Positions 25,500 to 34,257 of a DNA stretch of 64,000 nucleotides are shown piece after piece (position 1 is the stretch's first letter; each line of letters opens with the position of its first letter). Below the pieces are notes generated by a model. It made no database searches, had not been told where the DNA came from, and saw only the letters and a list, made by a program, of their open reading frames with translations. The DNA comes from Microlunatus elymi. GTDB lineage: Bacteria; Actinomycetota; Actinomycetes; Propionibacteriales; Propionibacteriaceae. Made by a program: the position numbers and the translations under genes. The stretch covers positions 558,001 through 622,000 of the forward strand of contig NZ_CP041692.1 in the NCBI RefSeq assembly GCF_007362775.1, read 5' to 3'.

Positions 25500-26081
25500 G
25501 TGCCCAGTACACCTATCCGCCAGGACGATCGCGGCTACCTGCAGGAGTCGCGATCGCAGGTGCTGCGCTGTGTCGACGCACTCGACGACTACCAACTCCG
25601 GCACCCGATGACTCCGACCGGCACCAATCTGCTCGGCGTCGTCAAGCATCTGATCGGGATCGAGGCGGGGTATCTCGGCGCCTGTCTGGGGCGGCGACCG
25701 TTTCATCTACCGTTGCCCTGGATCGCCGACGAATCCGCCGAGCCCAACCGGGACATGTGGGCAACCGAAGACGAGAGCCGCGACTACATCCTCGACCTGT
25801 ATCGCCAGGCATCGGCGCACTCCGACGCCGTACTCGACGAGGTCGGGTTGTTGGCAGCGGCGGACGTGCCTTGGTGGCCGGAGGAGTCGCGGGCAACAAC
25901 CGCAGCAGCGCTGTTGTCCCGAGTCCTCAAGGACACCGCGATGCACGCCGGCCAACTCCAGATTCTGCGGGAATTGATCGACGGTCGAGCCGGTAGCGAT
26001 CGAGACGATGCCGGCGACGATGATTGGTGGGCTGCCTACTGCGGTCGACTGGAGGACGTGGCGCTGCGGTTCTCGGGATAG
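25500..26081 (+). CDS. DinB/DUF664 family protein
   Basis: DinB-like proteins are four-helix bundles with a three-His metal site; DUF664 members are common in Actinobacteria, some acting as bacillithiol or mycothiol-dependent transferases. Visible are LGVVKHLIGIEAGYLG (first His, helix 2), the linker WATEDESRDYILDLYRQASAHSDAVLD, and LLSRVLKDTAMHAGQLQILRELIDG (second His). The C-terminal DDDWWAAYCGRLEDVA also fits. 193 residues. GTG start. Specific substrate unknown. Confidence 0.8.
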   Translation: MPSTPIRQDDRGYLQESRSQVLRCVDALDDYQLRHPMTPTGTNLLGVVKHLIGIEAGYLGACLGRRPFHLPLPWIADESAEPNRDMWATEDESRDYILDLYRQASAHSDAVLDEVGLLAAADVPWWPEESRATTAAALLSRVLKDTAMHAGQLQILRELIDGRAGSDRDDAGDDDWWAAYCGRLEDVALRFSG

Positions 26082-26086
26082 ACCAG

Positions 26087-26203
26087 TTTGTCCGAGCTTC
26101 CGGAACCCTTGCCGAGGTTCTTCGCATTTGACCGAGGTTGCGGGCCCCATTCCTGCTGATCTTGCGCTGTTGGCTCGGACAAGCACCAGAAACCTCGGAC
26201 AAG
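26087..26203. repeat. Family C phased repeat, copy 1 (TCCGAG, 20-bp period)
   Basis: TCCGAG, GCCGAG and ACCGAG stand at 26091, 26111 and 26131, exactly 20 bp apart, each followed by CTTC or GTT. The inverted word CTCGG follows at 26174 and 26194, again 20 bp apart, each inside GGxCTCGGACAAG-like context. The array starts five bases after the DinB stop codon. Confidence 0.8.
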
Positions 26204-26254
26204 CCGACGCGATCGGAACGGAGAGTGTCGGTGGGGCCGACGATAATGGCGGGC

Positions 26255-27118
26255 ATGCCGGAGATGCCCGAGGTCGAGTCGCTGGTGCGGTTCCTCGATG
26301 TACGGCTGCGCGAGCGAGTGATCGCGCAGGTCGAACTGGCTGCGTTCAGCGCGCTGAAGACGTACGATCCGCCGCTGGCTGCGCTGTACGGGTTGTCGGT
26401 CGATTCGGTCAGCCGGCACGGCAAGTTCATCGACATCGACGCCCAGGGCGTGCACGTGATCTTCCACCTGGCCCGAGCCGGCTGGTTGCGCTGGCGCGAC
26501 GAGCTCACCGACAAGCCGCTGCGGCCGGGCAAGGGACCGATGGCGCTGCGGGTCCGGCTGGACGACGACTCCGGCTTCGATCTGACCGAGGCGGGCACTC
26601 AGCGCAAGCTGGCGGTGTACGTCACCACCGATCCGCAGGCGGTGCCCGGCATCGCAACCCTCGGGCCGGATCCGCTGGCCGAGGACTTCACCTCCGAAAC
26701 GCTGGCAGGCCTGCTGACCGAGGCCGGCCGGGCTCAGTTGAAGGGCGTGCTGAAGGATCAGCGGGTGATCGCCGGCATCGGCAACGCGTACTCAGACGAG
26801 ATCCTGCACGCCGCCAAGCTCAGCCCGTTCCGCGCAGCCAACTCGCTGACCGAGGACGAGCAGGGGGTCCTGTTCGCGGCGATCAAGTCGGAGTTGGCCG
26901 ATGCGATCAAGCGCTCCGAGGGGCTCGCGGCAAAGGATCTGAAGTCGGAGAAGAAGTCGGGCATGCGCGTGCACGGCCGGACCGGCGAGAAGTGCCCGGT
27001 GTGTGGTGACACCATCGCCGAGGTGTCGTTCGCGGACTCGTCGCTGCAGTACTGCCCGACCTGCCAGACGGGCGGCAAGAAACTGGCCGATCGTCGTCTC
27101 TCCAGGCTGCTCAAGTAG
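26255..27118 (+). CDS. Fpg/Nei family DNA glycosylase
   Basis: Fpg/Nei enzymes excise oxidised bases and nick the abasic site. The mature protein would start with Pro (MPEMPEVESLVRF): Pro1 is the Schiff-base nucleophile and Glu2 the catalytic acid. Other landmarks are the lysine in SRHGKFIDID, the H2TH region (LKDQRVIAGIGNAYSDEILHAAKLSPF) and a complete zinc finger CPVC...CPTC at the end. 287 residues. ATG 26255 is required to place Pro after Met; ATG 26246 upstream would destroy the active site. Assignment to Fpg or Nei branch is not possible by eye. Confidence 0.9.
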   Translation: MPEMPEVESLVRFLDVRLRERVIAQVELAAFSALKTYDPPLAALYGLSVDSVSRHGKFIDIDAQGVHVIFHLARAGWLRWRDELTDKPLRPGKGPMALRVRLDDDSGFDLTEAGTQRKLAVYVTTDPQAVPGIATLGPDPLAEDFTSETLAGLLTEAGRAQLKGVLKDQRVIAGIGNAYSDEILHAAKLSPFRAANSLTEDEQGVLFAAIKSELADAIKRSEGLAAKDLKSEKKSGMRVHGRTGEKCPVCGDTIAEVSFADSSLQYCPTCQTGGKKLADRRLSRLLK

Positions 27119-27222
27119 TCGGTCGACGTCCGCTCGTCCGGCTTGTCGAGCGGTAGCTGAGCTCGAGGCGTCGATCTGGGCCGACGGCTGCGGACCACAG
27201 CAGGTGTCGGCAGAATGTGCCC

Positions 27223-27528
27223 ATGCCTGAACTCCCGACCATCACGCCCGCCCAACTCGACCAGCTCCCAGGCCCGGACTGGATGCTGCTCGATGTCCGT
27301 ACCGACGCCGAGTGGGCCGACGGGAGGATCGAGGGGTCGGTGCACATACCGCTGGACCAGTTGATCGCCCGGGTCGACGAGGTCAGCGACAAGGTCGTCT
27401 GCATCTGCGCCGTCGGCGGCCGCTCGGCCCAAGCCACCGCGTACCTGAATTCGATCGGCCGGGACGCGGTCAACCTCGAGGGCGGCATCCAAGGCTGGAT
27501 CGCCGCCTCCCGCCCGCTCACGACCTGA
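27223..27528 (+). CDS. Single-domain rhodanese
   Basis: A stand-alone rhodanese of 101 residues that moves sulfane sulfur between donors and acceptors. LLDVRTDAEWADGRIEGSVHIPLDQL is the N-terminal core. The active-site loop reads CAVGGRS, giving the catalytic Cys and the CxxGxR pattern. NLEGGIQGWIA closes the fold. It follows the glycosylase gene on the same strand by about 100 bases. ATG 27223 chosen over the GTG two codons upstream. A family-B repeat begins eight bases after its stop. Confidence 0.9.
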   Translation: MPELPTITPAQLDQLPGPDWMLLDVRTDAEWADGRIEGSVHIPLDQLIARVDEVSDKVVCICAVGGRSAQATAYLNSIGRDAVNLEGGIQGWIAASRPLTT

Positions 27529-27535
27529 TCCGCCG

Positions 27536-27597
27536 CCGCACCACTTGCAGCAAGCCGCACCGGCTGCACCCGGTGCGGGTGGCGGTACGTGGTGCGG
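27536..27597. repeat. Family B-like nested palindrome, copy 3
   Basis: CCGCACCAC (27536-27544) pairs with GTGGTGCGG (27589-27597), and an inner CCGCACC (27555-27561) pairs with GGTGCGG (27572-27578). The two words on each side are 19 bp apart. It shares the GCACC/GGTGC words of family B but not its AAATTT centre. It lies between the convergent rhodanese and LysE-type genes. Confidence 0.7.
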
Positions 27598-27618
27598 CTG
27601 GTGGATCAGGGGCGGGAG

Positions 27619-28227
27619 TCAGCCGGCCAGCAGCTTGATCGCGGTGATGATCATGATCACCGCGATCGCGGAGTCGAGGATCCGCCAGGCGCGTGGCGTG
27701 CGGAGAAGCGGTCGCAACATCCGGGCGCCGTACCCGAGTGCCGCAAACCAGACCAGGCTGCCGATCAGGGTGCCCGCGGCGAACCACCATCGGCCGGGAT
27801 CGCCGTGGCTGTTGGCCACTCCGCCGATCATCAGCACGGTGTCCAGATAGACGTGCGGGTTGAGCCAGGTGATCGCCAGGCAGGTGCCGATCACCGACAC
27901 GGTCGTACGCCGATCCGTGGCCGCATCGACGTCGAGACTCTCGCCCCGCGCCGCTCGGCGGATCGCCATCGCGGCGTATCCCAACAACACGACGGCGCCG
28001 CAGATCTTGATCACGATCATCGCCACCGGGACGTTCTCGATCACCGCGCCGACACCGCTGACCCCGATCAGCACCAGGATGAGGTCGGACAGCCAGCAGA
28101 TCAGCACCAGCGGAGTCATCCGCCGTCGCGCCAACCCCTGCCGGAGCAGGAACGTGTTCTGCGCCCCGATCGCGACGATCAGGGAGAGCATCATGCCGAA
28201 GCCCTGCAGGGCTGTGCCGAGTTCCAT
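27619..28227 (-). CDS. lysE: LysE/ArgO-type amino acid exporter
   Basis: LysE-family proteins export basic amino acids. The 202-residue protein has the family start (GFGMMLSLIVAIGAQNTFLLRQGL), the membrane motif TWLNPHVYLDTVLMIGG and six predicted membrane segments. In Corynebacterium LysE removes Lys and Arg under control of LysG. A LysR-type regulator of the ArgP/LysG branch lies divergently 100 bases away, so the assignment is well supported; Arg versus Lys specificity is not resolved. ATG 28227 preferred over TTG 28230. Confidence 0.88.
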   Translation of the reverse strand: MELGTALQGFGMMLSLIVAIGAQNTFLLRQGLARRRMTPLVLICWLSDLILVLIGVSGVGAVIENVPVAMIVIKICGAVVLLGYAAMAIRRAARGESLDVDAATDRRTTVSVIGTCLAITWLNPHVYLDTVLMIGGVANSHGDPGRWWFAAGTLIGSLVWFAALGYGARMLRPLLRTPRAWRILDSAIAVIMIITAIKLLAG

Positions 28228-28327
28228 CAACGTCCTGTCGCGATCTGATCGTCTTCCGGCCTTCGACGATAAGTGTCGGCACGTCGCAGCTCCAGCTAAA
28301 GTTTCTGCAGGTACGTAAGGAGAGCTA

Positions 28328-29221
28328 ATGGACCTGCCGCCGGATCAACTGCGGACGCTGGTCGCCGTTGTTGATCAAGGAACGCTGGACGCCGCGGCCA
28401 GGCAGCTCCGAGTGACGCCGTCGGCGATCAGCCAACGACTGAAGGCGCTGGAGTCGTCGGTCGGCCAAGTCCTCCTACGGCGTACGAAGCCGGTGCAGCC
28501 GACCGAGGCCGGCACGGTGATCCTCCGGTTGGCCCGGCAAATGATCTTGCTCAGCGACGACGCCGAGATCGCGCTGGGGGCGGGCGATCGAACTGCGGTC
28601 ACGCACAGTCTGCCGATCGTGATCAACGGCGACTCGCTGAACACCTGGGCGTTGTCGGCGTTGGCCAAGGTCGATCCGGACCAACGGATCGTGTTCGAGG
28701 TGCATCGCGCGGACGACGCCGAGTCGACCGAGCTGCTGCGCAACGGGACGGTGATGGCCGCGGTCACCTCGGTGGCCGAACCGGTGCAGGGATGTACGGT
28801 GCGTCGGCTCGGCACCATGCACTATCGCGCGATGGCGAGCCCGGACTTCGTCGACCGTCGGTTCGCCGACGGCGTCACCGCGGACGCTCTGGCGGTTGCG
28901 CCGATGATCGCCTTCGATCGTGTTGATCAACTTCAGGACCGTTATCTGCGGCGCAAGACCCGGCGCCGGCTCCGGCCGCCGCGGCACTACATCCCGACCT
29001 CGGCCGACTTCGCGCAGGCGATCGCGCTCGGCCTGGGCTGGGGCATGCTGCCTCCGCAGCAGAGCGCCGACCGCGAACGCCGCGGCGAGCTGGTCGCGAT
29101 CGATCCCGACGTCGACATTGCGGTGCCGCTCTACTGGCAGCAGTGGAAGCTGCATTCACCGGTGCTGGCCCGATTGGCCGACGCGGTCATCGGCACTGCC
29201 GAGCAGGCACTGCGCGACTAG
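28328..29221 (+). CDS. lysG: LysR-type regulator of the ArgP/LysG branch
   Basis: The N-terminal winged helix-turn-helix (LPPDQLRTLVAVVDQGTLDAAARQLRVTPSAISQRLKALESSVGQVLLRRTKPVQPTEAG, broken here by family spacing) is close to LysG/ArgP. The effector domain follows with VINGDSLNTWALSAL and DYRAMA-type HYRAMASPDFV. Such regulators sense Lys or Arg and activate lysE. Full length, 297 residues. GGAGAG precedes the ATG. Divergent from the exporter gene, sharing a 100-base control region. Confidence 0.9.
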   Translation: MDLPPDQLRTLVAVVDQGTLDAAARQLRVTPSAISQRLKALESSVGQVLLRRTKPVQPTEAGTVILRLARQMILLSDDAEIALGAGDRTAVTHSLPIVINGDSLNTWALSALAKVDPDQRIVFEVHRADDAESTELLRNGTVMAAVTSVAEPVQGCTVRRLGTMHYRAMASPDFVDRRFADGVTADALAVAPMIAFDRVDQLQDRYLRRKTRRRLRPPRHYIPTSADFAQAIALGLGWGMLPPQQSADRERRGELVAIDPDVDIAVPLYWQQWKLHSPVLARLADAVIGTAEQALRD

Positions 29222-29255
29222 GCGTAAGCGACGCGCCTCTGATTGACTGGGGCAC

Positions 29256-30074
29256 GTGACTTCTGCAGCGGGACAGTTCATCGAAGAGTCCGGGTTGAAG
29301 ATCTTCGCCCACCGCGGCTTCAGCGGACGCTACCCCGAATCGACACCGGCGTCGTACCGAGCAGCGATCGACTACGCCGAGCAGACCGGCATCGAGCTCG
29401 GGCTGGAGTGTGACGTGCACTTCACCGCCGATGATCAGCTGGTCTGTCTGCACGACCTCACGATCGACCGCACCTCCGACGCCGAGGGTCCCTTGTACGA
29501 GTGGAAACTGGACGATCTGCGCAAGATCGACTTCGGCTCCTGGTTCAAGGAAAACCCAAGCCAGGAAGAAAGATCGGTCACTACCCTGATCGAGTTGCTG
29601 GACCTGATCAAGGACGCGCGCGATCGCGGCGCCAAGATCAATCTCAACCTGGAGACCAAGCATCCGACTCCCCGCGGGCTCGACATCGAGGGCCGGGTGA
29701 CCGAGTTGCTGACCGAGCGGGGCTGGACCGGGCCGGACTCGCCGATCCGGATGATCACCTTCTTCCCGGATGCGCTGATCAAGATCGGCGAGGTGCTGCC
29801 GGACCTGCAGCGCACCTATCTGATGTCCGACCTGGACCGGGCGCCGGGCGGCGTACTGCCCGAAGGGGTGAAGATCGTCGGACCCGACATCGAGGCCGTA
29901 CGTCAGGATCCGGACTTCATCGCTCGCGCCCACGACCAGGGCAACGAGGTCCACTTGTGGACGGTCAACACCCCCGAGGACGTGGAATTCTGCCTCGAGC
30001 ACGGGGTGGAAGGGATGACCACCGACTTCCCCGACATCGTCGTCGACGCGCTGATGTCCTCGTCGGTCCGCTGA
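29256..30074 (+). CDS. Glycerophosphodiester phosphodiesterase
   Basis: GDPD enzymes hydrolyse deacylated phospholipids to glycerol-3-phosphate and an alcohol. The catalytic HRG and E appear in IFAHRGFSGRYPESTPAS, the metal pair in GLECDVHFTADDQLVCLHD, and the C-terminal WTVNTPEDVEFCLEHGVEGMTTDFPD matches the family end. 272 residues and no signal peptide, so it is cytoplasmic. GTG start 34 bases after the regulator gene; likely its own unit. Its 3' end faces marR across a decayed half of a family-A element. Confidence 0.92.
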   Translation: MTSAAGQFIEESGLKIFAHRGFSGRYPESTPASYRAAIDYAEQTGIELGLECDVHFTADDQLVCLHDLTIDRTSDAEGPLYEWKLDDLRKIDFGSWFKENPSQEERSVTTLIELLDLIKDARDRGAKINLNLETKHPTPRGLDIEGRVTELLTERGWTGPDSPIRMITFFPDALIKIGEVLPDLQRTYLMSDLDRAPGGVLPEGVKIVGPDIEAVRQDPDFIARAHDQGNEVHLWTVNTPEDVEFCLEHGVEGMTTDFPDIVVDALMSSSVR

Positions 30075-30081
30075 CAGCCGA

Positions 30082-30093
30082 CTGACAAGTCGG
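30082..30093. repeat. Half family-A element (right arm only)
   Basis: CTGACAAGTCGG, identical to the family-A right arm, ends one base before the marR stop codon (complement of 30095-30097). A shorter inverted CTGACAG lies at 30071-30077. It looks like a decayed or deleted copy between the convergent GDPD and marR genes. Confidence 0.55.
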
Positions 30094-30094
30094 G

Positions 30095-30475
30095 TCAGGA
30101 GAGGGCGTCGCGCAGCAACTGACGGTGCGTCTTGGCTGCCTGGGCGTACAGCGTGCGGCCCTTGTCCGTCATCGACACCAACAGGGCCCGCCGATCTTCG
30201 GAGCACGAGTCGCGCTCGACCAGGCCGGACTTCTGCAACCGATCGACCGTGCGCGACAGCGCGCTCTGGGTCAGCGGCGACAGCTGACTGAGATTCTTCA
30301 TCCGGCACGGATTGCTCGGGTCGTCGAGTTCGGCGATCAGGTCCAGCACCTCGAAGTCGCTGAGCCCGATTCCGTACCGGCTGCCGAGCTCGCGCTCGAT
30401 CGTGGCGGAGGTCTTCAGGTAGCGCTCCTGGAGGTCCCGCCACTGATCCACCAGTTTCGCCTCTGTGACCGACAT
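30095..30475 (-). CDS. MarR-family transcriptional regulator
   Basis: A 126-residue MarR repressor with the winged helix: FEVLDLIAELDDPSNPCRMKNLSQLSPLTQSALSRTVDRLQKSGLVERDSCSEDRRALLVSMTDKGRTLYAQA (read in two pieces by domain; the DRRALLVSMT wing is typical). It diverges from an MFS exporter gene 89 bases away, and an inverted repeat lies between them. The classical arrangement suggests that it represses the exporter and is relieved by a toxic ligand. TATAGA (reverse strand, around 30487) may be its -10 box. Confidence 0.9.
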   Translation of the reverse strand: MSVTEAKLVDQWRDLQERYLKTSATIERELGSRYGIGLSDFEVLDLIAELDDPSNPCRMKNLSQLSPLTQSALSRTVDRLQKSGLVERDSCSEDRRALLVSMTDKGRTLYAQAAKTHRQLLRDALS

Positions 30476-30520
30476 GTAGGCAGTCTATATCATGCCCACG
30501 CAATGAAGTCCAACGCATAA

Positions 30521-30534
30521 GATGCTTGCGCATC
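30521..30534. promoter_or_regulatory. Probable MarR operator
   Basis: GATGC-TTGC-GCATC is a perfect 5-bp inverted repeat with a 4-base spacer between the marR and MFS genes. Related CGCAT/ATGCG words flank it (GCGCATCG, ACGCATG), as expected for a MarR dimer site. Confidence 0.5.
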
Positions 30535-30563
30535 GTATGACGACGCATGTAATGTTCTGGCTC

Positions 30564-32015
30564 GTGAACACACCTGACCTGACGACCACCACAGCGTGGT
30601 CGACGCGCCGCTGGATGCTGTTGCTGGTGCTGTGCACCGTGCTGGCTCTGGACGGCCTGGACGTTTCGATGGTGGGCGTCGCGCTCCCGACGATCGGCGC
30701 CGAACTCGGCGTCAGCACCGAGACCCTGCAGTGGGTCGTATCCGGCTATGTCCTCGGGTACGGAAGTCTGCTGCTGCTGGGCGGCCGGCTGGCCGACCTG
30801 CTCGGGCGCCGCCGGATCTTCCTGATCGCACTGTCGGTCTTCATCCTTGCCTCGATCCTGGGCGGTGTGGCCTCGGATCCCACGATCTTGATCGCGGCCC
30901 GGTTCATCAAGGGCCTGGCGGCCGCCTTCACCGCCCCCACCGGCTTCTCGATCATCACCACGAACTTCGCCGAAGGACCGCAACGCAACAAGGCGATCTC
31001 GATCTATTCGGTGTTCGGCGCCTCCGGCTACTCGCTCGGCCTGATCGTCGGCGGCCTGGTCACCGGACTGAGCTGGCGCTGGACGATGCTCTTCTCGGTC
31101 CCGTTCGCAGTGGCGGTGCTGGTGCTCGGCCTGTTCTTCATCCCGCGGGACGGCCGCGCCGAAGAAGGCGGAAATGATCTTGCCGGTGCGGTCGCTCTTC
31201 CGGCCGGCATGTTGATCTTGGTCTACACCGTCGTGTCAGCCCCGGATGTCGGCTGGACCTCGGTGCGTACGATCGGCGGATTCGTTGCTGCGGCTGCGAT
31301 CCTGGCCGCCTTCGCCGTGATCGAGAACAAGGTCAAGCACCCGCTGATCCGGTTCTCGATCTTGAAACAGGGCTGGGTCGCTCGCGCCAACCTGGCCGCG
31401 GTGGCGTTGTTCGGCTCGTACTTGAGCTTCCAGTTCATCGTCACCCTCTACCTGCAGTCGGTGCTGGGCTGGCAGCCGTTGACGATGGCGCTGGCGTTGC
31501 TGCCGGCGGGCCTGTTGGTGGTCGGCAGCGCACCGTTCTCGGACCGGTTGATCGACCGGTTCGGCGGACCGAAGTTGATCATGGTCGGGATGGCGTCGCA
31601 GATGGCGGGCTACCTGCTGTTCCTGCGGATCGACACCCACCCGTTCTATCCGCTGGCGATCCTGCCGTCGGTGATCCTGATCGGTGCTGGGTTCGCCCTC
31701 GGCTTCCCGTCGATCAACGTGCAGGCCACCGCCGGGATCAGCAACAGTGAGCAGGGACTGGCCGCGGGTCTGGTACAGACCAGCACCCAGGTCGGTGCGG
31801 CACTGGTGCTCGCGGTCACCACCGCGCTGGTAACCGGCGGCGATCAGGTCGCCGGTGCGTCGGCCCAGGCGATGCTGGACCGCTACCGCCCGGGCCTGTT
31901 CCTCAGCGTCCTGGTCGCGGCCGCCGGCTTCGCCATCGCCGCCGCACCCCGCCGCAAGCCCCGGGTGGTGCTCCCGGATCCGGAGCCCGAGCCCGAGCGC
32001 ACCCCGGTCGCCTGA
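30564..32015 (+). CDS. MFS drug exporter (DHA2, 14-TM type)
   Basis: A 483-residue proton-coupled exporter. The DHA2 signature is present in LDGLDVSMVGVALPTIGAELG (motif D1), GGRLADLLGRRRIFL (motif A) and GASGYSLGLIVGGLVTGLSWRWTMLFSVPF (motif C region). About 14 membrane segments can be counted. The C-terminal tail is Pro/Glu-rich. GTG 30564 (NTPDLTTTTAWSTRRWML) is preferred because the open frame upstream runs through the MarR operator. Substrates are probably hydrophobic toxins or antibiotics; this is inference from family and context. A family-A element begins six bases after the stop. Confidence 0.9.
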   Translation: MNTPDLTTTTAWSTRRWMLLLVLCTVLALDGLDVSMVGVALPTIGAELGVSTETLQWVVSGYVLGYGSLLLLGGRLADLLGRRRIFLIALSVFILASILGGVASDPTILIAARFIKGLAAAFTAPTGFSIITTNFAEGPQRNKAISIYSVFGASGYSLGLIVGGLVTGLSWRWTMLFSVPFAVAVLVLGLFFIPRDGRAEEGGNDLAGAVALPAGMLILVYTVVSAPDVGWTSVRTIGGFVAAAAILAAFAVIENKVKHPLIRFSILKQGWVARANLAAVALFGSYLSFQFIVTLYLQSVLGWQPLTMALALLPAGLLVVGSAPFSDRLIDRFGGPKLIMVGMASQMAGYLLFLRIDTHPFYPLAILPSVILIGAGFALGFPSINVQATAGISNSEQGLAAGLVQTSTQVGAALVLAVTTALVTGGDQVAGASAQAMLDRYRPGLFLSVLVAAAGFAIAAAPRRKPRVVLPDPEPEPERTPVA

Positions 32016-32020
32016 ACCAC

Positions 32021-32074
32021 CCGAGTTGTCAGCGTCAGGACGCGCCATAGCGCTTTGTGACGCTGACAAGTCGG
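32021..32074. repeat. Family A 54-bp palindromic element, copy 3
   Basis: Arms CCGAGTTGTCAGCGTCA and TGACGCTGACAAGTCGG give a 17-bp stem with one mismatch, around an inner GCGCCATAGCGC. It fills the gap between the convergent MFS and arginine deiminase genes almost completely; its last base touches the arginine deiminase stop codon. Confidence 0.88.
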
Positions 32075-33292
32075 CTAATCGCGCCGGATGGGGCAGGACA
32101 TGCAGCGGGGGCCGCCGCGGCCGGTGCCGAGTTCGAAGCCGGCGATGGTGATCACCTCGATGCCGGCGGCCTCGAGCCGGGCGTTCGTCTCGGTGTTGCG
32201 TTCGTACGCGACGGCGACGCCCGGTTCGATGCACAGAGTGTTGTTGCCGTCGTCCCACTGTTCGCGTTCGGCGGTGACCGGATCCAGGCCGGTGTCCAAC
32301 CGGCGTACTCGTTCCAGCTGCATCGCCTCGGCCGCGGCGTCCAGGAACGGCCGCGGCGCTCCGATCGTCAACTCGTCGCCCTCGCCCGCGGTGATCGGGT
32401 GGGCCTGCAGCCGGTCGGCGATGTTCGGATACATCAGCACCATGTCGGCATCGACCATGGTGCAGATGGTGTCCAGGTGCATTGTGGCCCGGTCCTGATC
32501 GATCGGCACCGCCAGCACGGAGCGCGCCAGGCCGGCGCCGAGCACCGTACGGGCCAGTTGTTCAACCCCGGCCGGCGTGGTCCGCTCGCCGACGCCGACC
32601 GCCAGCACCCCGTCGGCCAGGGTGAGGATGTCGCCGCCCTCGATGTGCTCGGCGCTCCAGTGCCCGATCCGCTGCACCTCGGCAAAGCGTGGGTGGAAGG
32701 CGTAGATCAGCTCGGTCAGCTGGGTCTCCCGCCGCCGGGCCGGCATCGCCAGCGAGGTGACCAGCACCCGATCGCCGAGCCACGCGCTGGAGTCGCGGGT
32801 GAAGAGCAGATTGGGCAGCGGGTCGATCAGGAATTCGTCCGGCGCCAACAGGCCGGTGACCAGCGTCCGTACCCCGGTCACCTCGTCGTTGCGCAGTCCG
32901 CCCATCAGGATCTCGGCCAGCCGATCGGCTGCCAGCCCGGCCAACTCCCGGCGGAGATAGCGACGCAACCCCTCGCCCAGCCGCAGATCCGCCACGGTCA
33001 GCTCGATCGCCTGCGCCCGGGCAGCGTCCGACTCCAACGTGGCCGCTAGCAGGTCGGCCAGGTAGAGCACCTCGACGTCTCGATCGCGGAGGGCATCGGC
33101 AAAGGCGTCGTGCTCCTCCTGCGCGCGATCCACCCACGGGATGCCGTCGAACAACAACGCGTCGTTGTTGCGCGGCGTCAGCCGCCGGAGCTCTTGCCCG
33201 GGCCGATGCAACAGCACGGTACGCAGCCGCCCGACCTCAGAACGTACGCCGCCCTCCGGAATCTCACCCGCCGCGCCCCGGTTAGCCGTCAT
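32075..33292 (-). CDS. arcA: Arginine deiminase
   Basis: ADI converts arginine to citrulline and ammonia. The 405-residue protein shows the family landmarks: [57 protein letters not shown] with the catalytic His/Asp, and the nucleophile Cys in [11 protein letters not shown] near the end. ATG 33292 is the conserved start ([21 protein letters not shown]); the upstream open frame is not coding. No arcB, arcC or arcD lies near, so it may work alone in arginine catabolism or acid tolerance. Convergent with the MFS exporter. Confidence 0.93.
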   Translation of the reverse strand: MTANRGAAGEIPEGGVRSEVGRLRTVLLHRPGQELRRLTPRNNDALLFDGIPWVDRAQEEHDAFADALRDRDVEVLYLADLLAATLESDAARAQAIELTVADLRLGEGLRRYLRRELAGLAADRLAEILMGGLRNDEVTGVRTLVTGLLAPDEFLIDPLPNLLFTRDSSAWLGDRVLVTSLAMPARRRETQLTELIYAFHPRFAEVQRIGHWSAEHIEGGDILTLADGVLAVGVGERTTPAGVEQLARTVLGAGLARSVLAVPIDQDRATMHLDTICTMVDADMVLMYPNIADRLQAHPITAGEGDELTIGAPRPFLDAAAEAMQLERVRRLDTGLDPVTAEREQWDDGNNTLCIEPGVAVAYERNTETNARLEAAGIEVITIAGFELGTGRGGPRCMSCPIRRD

Positions 33293-33384
33293 GCCGGGAG
33301 CATAGGAGACGGGACTGGCAGGCAAATGGGAGCGTGCTGAAACGAGATCTGGGTGCTGTACCGTCACCCGCTAGCCTGTACGGC

Positions 33385-34182
33385 GTGACGAGCACATCCG
33401 GCAGCAGGGTCGCCTGCGTGATCCCCGCGAAGAACGAGGAGGAGCGGATTGCTGCCACGGTGAAGGCGGCTGCCGGCCTGCCGCAGGTGGCCACGGTGAT
33501 CGTGATCGACGACGGCAGTACCGACGCCACCGCGCAGCACGCCACCGCCGCCGGCGCGATCGTGGTCAGTCACGATCGCAATCGGGGCAAGGCCGCGGCG
33601 ATCGAGTCCGGGGTGAACGCGCTGGGTGTGCTGGAGCAGCGTGATCGCGAACCCGAAGCCGGTGTGATCCTGCTGCTGGACGCCGATCTCGCCGACAGCG
33701 CCGCCGCGGCCGGCCCGCTGATCGATCCGGTGATCGCGGGCGAGGCAGCCCTGACCATCGGCGTATTGCCGGAGCAGACCACTGTCGAAGGTGAGCCGGC
33801 AGGCGGTCACGGGGTGGTGGTGACCACCGCACGCAAGGGCATCGCGGAGTTGTGCGGGTTCCGGGCTCGGGCTCCGCTGTCCGGCCAACGTTGCCTGACC
33901 CGGCGCGCCTTCGAACTGGCCAGTCCGCTCGCTGCCGGCTTCGGCATCGAGGTCGGCATGACCATCGACGTGGTGCGAGCCGGTCTGACGGTGCAGGAGA
34001 TCGATGTCGATCTGTATCACCGCGCCACCGGAAATGATCTTGCCGGCCAACTGCATCGGGCCAGGCAGCTGCGGGACGTCACCCGCGCGCTGACCTCGCG
34101 CGGCCTGATCAAGAGCGCCACCGGCGAACTGCGGGCCAATCCGACCGTGAGCGGATTCCTGCAGCGCCTGCGTCCGCGGTGA
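33385..34182 (+). CDS. GT2-family glycosyltransferase (polyprenyl-phosphate sugar type)
   Basis: A GT-A fold enzyme with VACVIPAKNEEERIAATV, VIVIDDGSTDAT (nucleotide binding), LLLLDADLADS (the DxD motif as DAD) and a late GQRCLTRRAFE. Together with FGIEVGMTIDVVRAGLTVQEIDVDLYHRATG it resembles glycosyltransferases making polyprenyl-phosphate sugars or glucosylglycerate precursors, but has no membrane segments. 265 residues from GTG 33385. Only 75 bases and a small ORF separate it from the MptB-like mannosyltransferase, so it may supply that enzyme's lipid-linked sugar donor. Confidence 0.82.
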   Translation: MTSTSGSRVACVIPAKNEEERIAATVKAAAGLPQVATVIVIDDGSTDATAQHATAAGAIVVSHDRNRGKAAAIESGVNALGVLEQRDREPEAGVILLLDADLADSAAAAGPLIDPVIAGEAALTIGVLPEQTTVEGEPAGGHGVVVTTARKGIAELCGFRARAPLSGQRCLTRRAFELASPLAAGFGIEVGMTIDVVRAGLTVQEIDVDLYHRATGNDLAGQLHRARQLRDVTRALTSRGLIKSATGELRANPTVSGFLQRLRPR

Positions 34183-34257
34183 GGAAGCCCACGGTGGCGA
34201 AGCTGGCGGGCACCGGCGAATCGGACGATCGAGCGCGAGCACGAGGGGGAGTTGATC

